Below the pieces are notes generated by a model. That model did not search any database. It was not told where the DNA came from and worked only from the letters and a program-made list of their open reading frames with translations. Shown one piece after another: positions 5,082 through 5,355 of a stretch of DNA of 5,355 bases; the stretch's first letter is position 1; each line of letters begins with the position of its first letter. The stretch is from the NCBI GenBank assembly GCA_017408185.1, contig JAFQVE010000387.1, forward strand, positions 1-5,355, written 5' to 3'. The DNA comes from Oscillospiraceae bacterium (GTDB lineage Bacteria > Bacillota_A > Clostridia > Oscillospirales > JAAYXM01). The translations under genes were made by a program, and so were the position numbers.

Positions 5082-5355
5082 AACCTTATCACCCATGAAG
5101 CAATTTTCCGGAAAGCTCTGTACAGCGGATTTTCCAATTCTTTTCCCGCATCGCGAAGCTTTCCTCTTATATCAATATTCTGTGGACAATGCTGTTCACA
5201 CTTTCCACAGCCAATGCAGTTTGACGCAGCTGTGGAGTTTTTTCTCATTGCGGTACACATAAAATAATCTCTCATTCCGGCAAACTTGCTGTCAGAATAC
5301 ACTCTGTTGTATGCCGCAAATACGCCCGGGATATCCACGCCCTTCGGACACGGCA
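5078..5355 (-). CDS. Aldo/keto reductase with C-terminal 4Fe-4S ferredoxin-like domain (3' part only)
   Basis: Only the last 91 full codons are in the window; the gene continues past the right edge. The fragment begins PCPKGVDIPGVFAAYNRV, the end of the C-x2-C-x-PCP-x-GVDIP cluster motif typical of ferredoxin-containing aldo/keto reductases. About 40 residues later comes the second cluster motif, NCIGCGKCEQHCPQNIDI (C-x2-C-x2-C-x3-CP, codons around 5185-5218). It is followed by the usual helical tail (RGKLRDAGKELE). The catalytic TIM barrel would lie upstream, outside the window. Such proteins are cytoplasmic oxidoreductases with a second iron-sulfur domain, and their substrates are mostly unknown. 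A GTG at 5338 is an internal valine, not the start, because the conserved motif continues upstream of it. The stop codon (5080-5078) overlaps that of the convergent EamA gene. Confidence 0.88.
   Translation of the reverse strand, partial: PCPKGVDIPGVFAAYNRVYSDSKFAGMRDYFMCTAMRKNSTAASNCIGCGKCEQHCPQNIDIRGKLRDAGKELENPLYRAFRKIASWVIRF

Noticed and set aside
5078..5338. A stand-alone 86-aa ferredoxin starting at the GTG at 5338
   Set aside because: The codons before it (PCPKG) continue the conserved cluster motif of ferredoxin-containing aldo/keto reductases, so the gene extends past the window edge.

Overview
The window looks like chromosome from a low-to-moderate-GC Gram-positive, most likely a gut-type member of the Clostridia. 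The evidence is strong AGGAGG-type ribosome binding sites, clear sigma-A-like promoters with 17-bp spacers, a clostridial-style tandem-OB SSB-like protein, and a glycine riboswitch in front of an AGCS symporter. This placement is an inference from style; no rRNA or other taxonomic marker is present. No mobile element, CRISPR array, tRNA or rRNA was seen.

Layout, left to right. (1) 59-676 (+): a 205-aa single-stranded-DNA-binding protein built from two OB-fold-like halves. It ends in a GC-rich terminator at 683-710 that it probably shares with the convergent gene. (2) 727-2184 (-): a PutP-type sodium/proline symporter with its own promoter at 2218-2246. (3) 2268-2302: an intrinsic terminator hairpin between the two symporter genes. 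(4) 2311-3720 (-): an AGCS-family sodium/alanine-glycine symporter. (5) 3721-3993 (-): its long leader, which holds one glycine riboswitch aptamer (about 3848-3970), a post-aptamer hairpin, an intrinsic terminator (3785-3808) and a further hairpin next to the ribosome binding site. The leader is transcribed from a promoter at 3994-4022. (6) 4158-5081 (+): a DMT/EamA transporter starting at TTG, with its own promoter at 4096-4124 divergent from the AGCS promoter. (7) 5078-5355 (-): the C-terminal end of an aldo/keto reductase with a ferredoxin-like 4Fe-4S domain, cut by the window edge. Its stop codon overlaps that of the EamA gene tail to tail.

Functional picture. The centre of the window is an amino-acid uptake module: two Na+-coupled symporters, for proline and for glycine/alanine, lie in the same orientation but have separate promoters. 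The glycine/alanine symporter is under direct RNA-level glycine control. Glycine and proline are the two classic Stickland electron acceptors, so joint uptake for amino-acid fermentation is a reasonable but unproven reading. The best candidate for something worth detailed study is the leader at 3721-3993. It is a single-aptamer glycine riboswitch with several mutually exclusive pairings, and its direction of control (ON or OFF) cannot be read from sequence alone.
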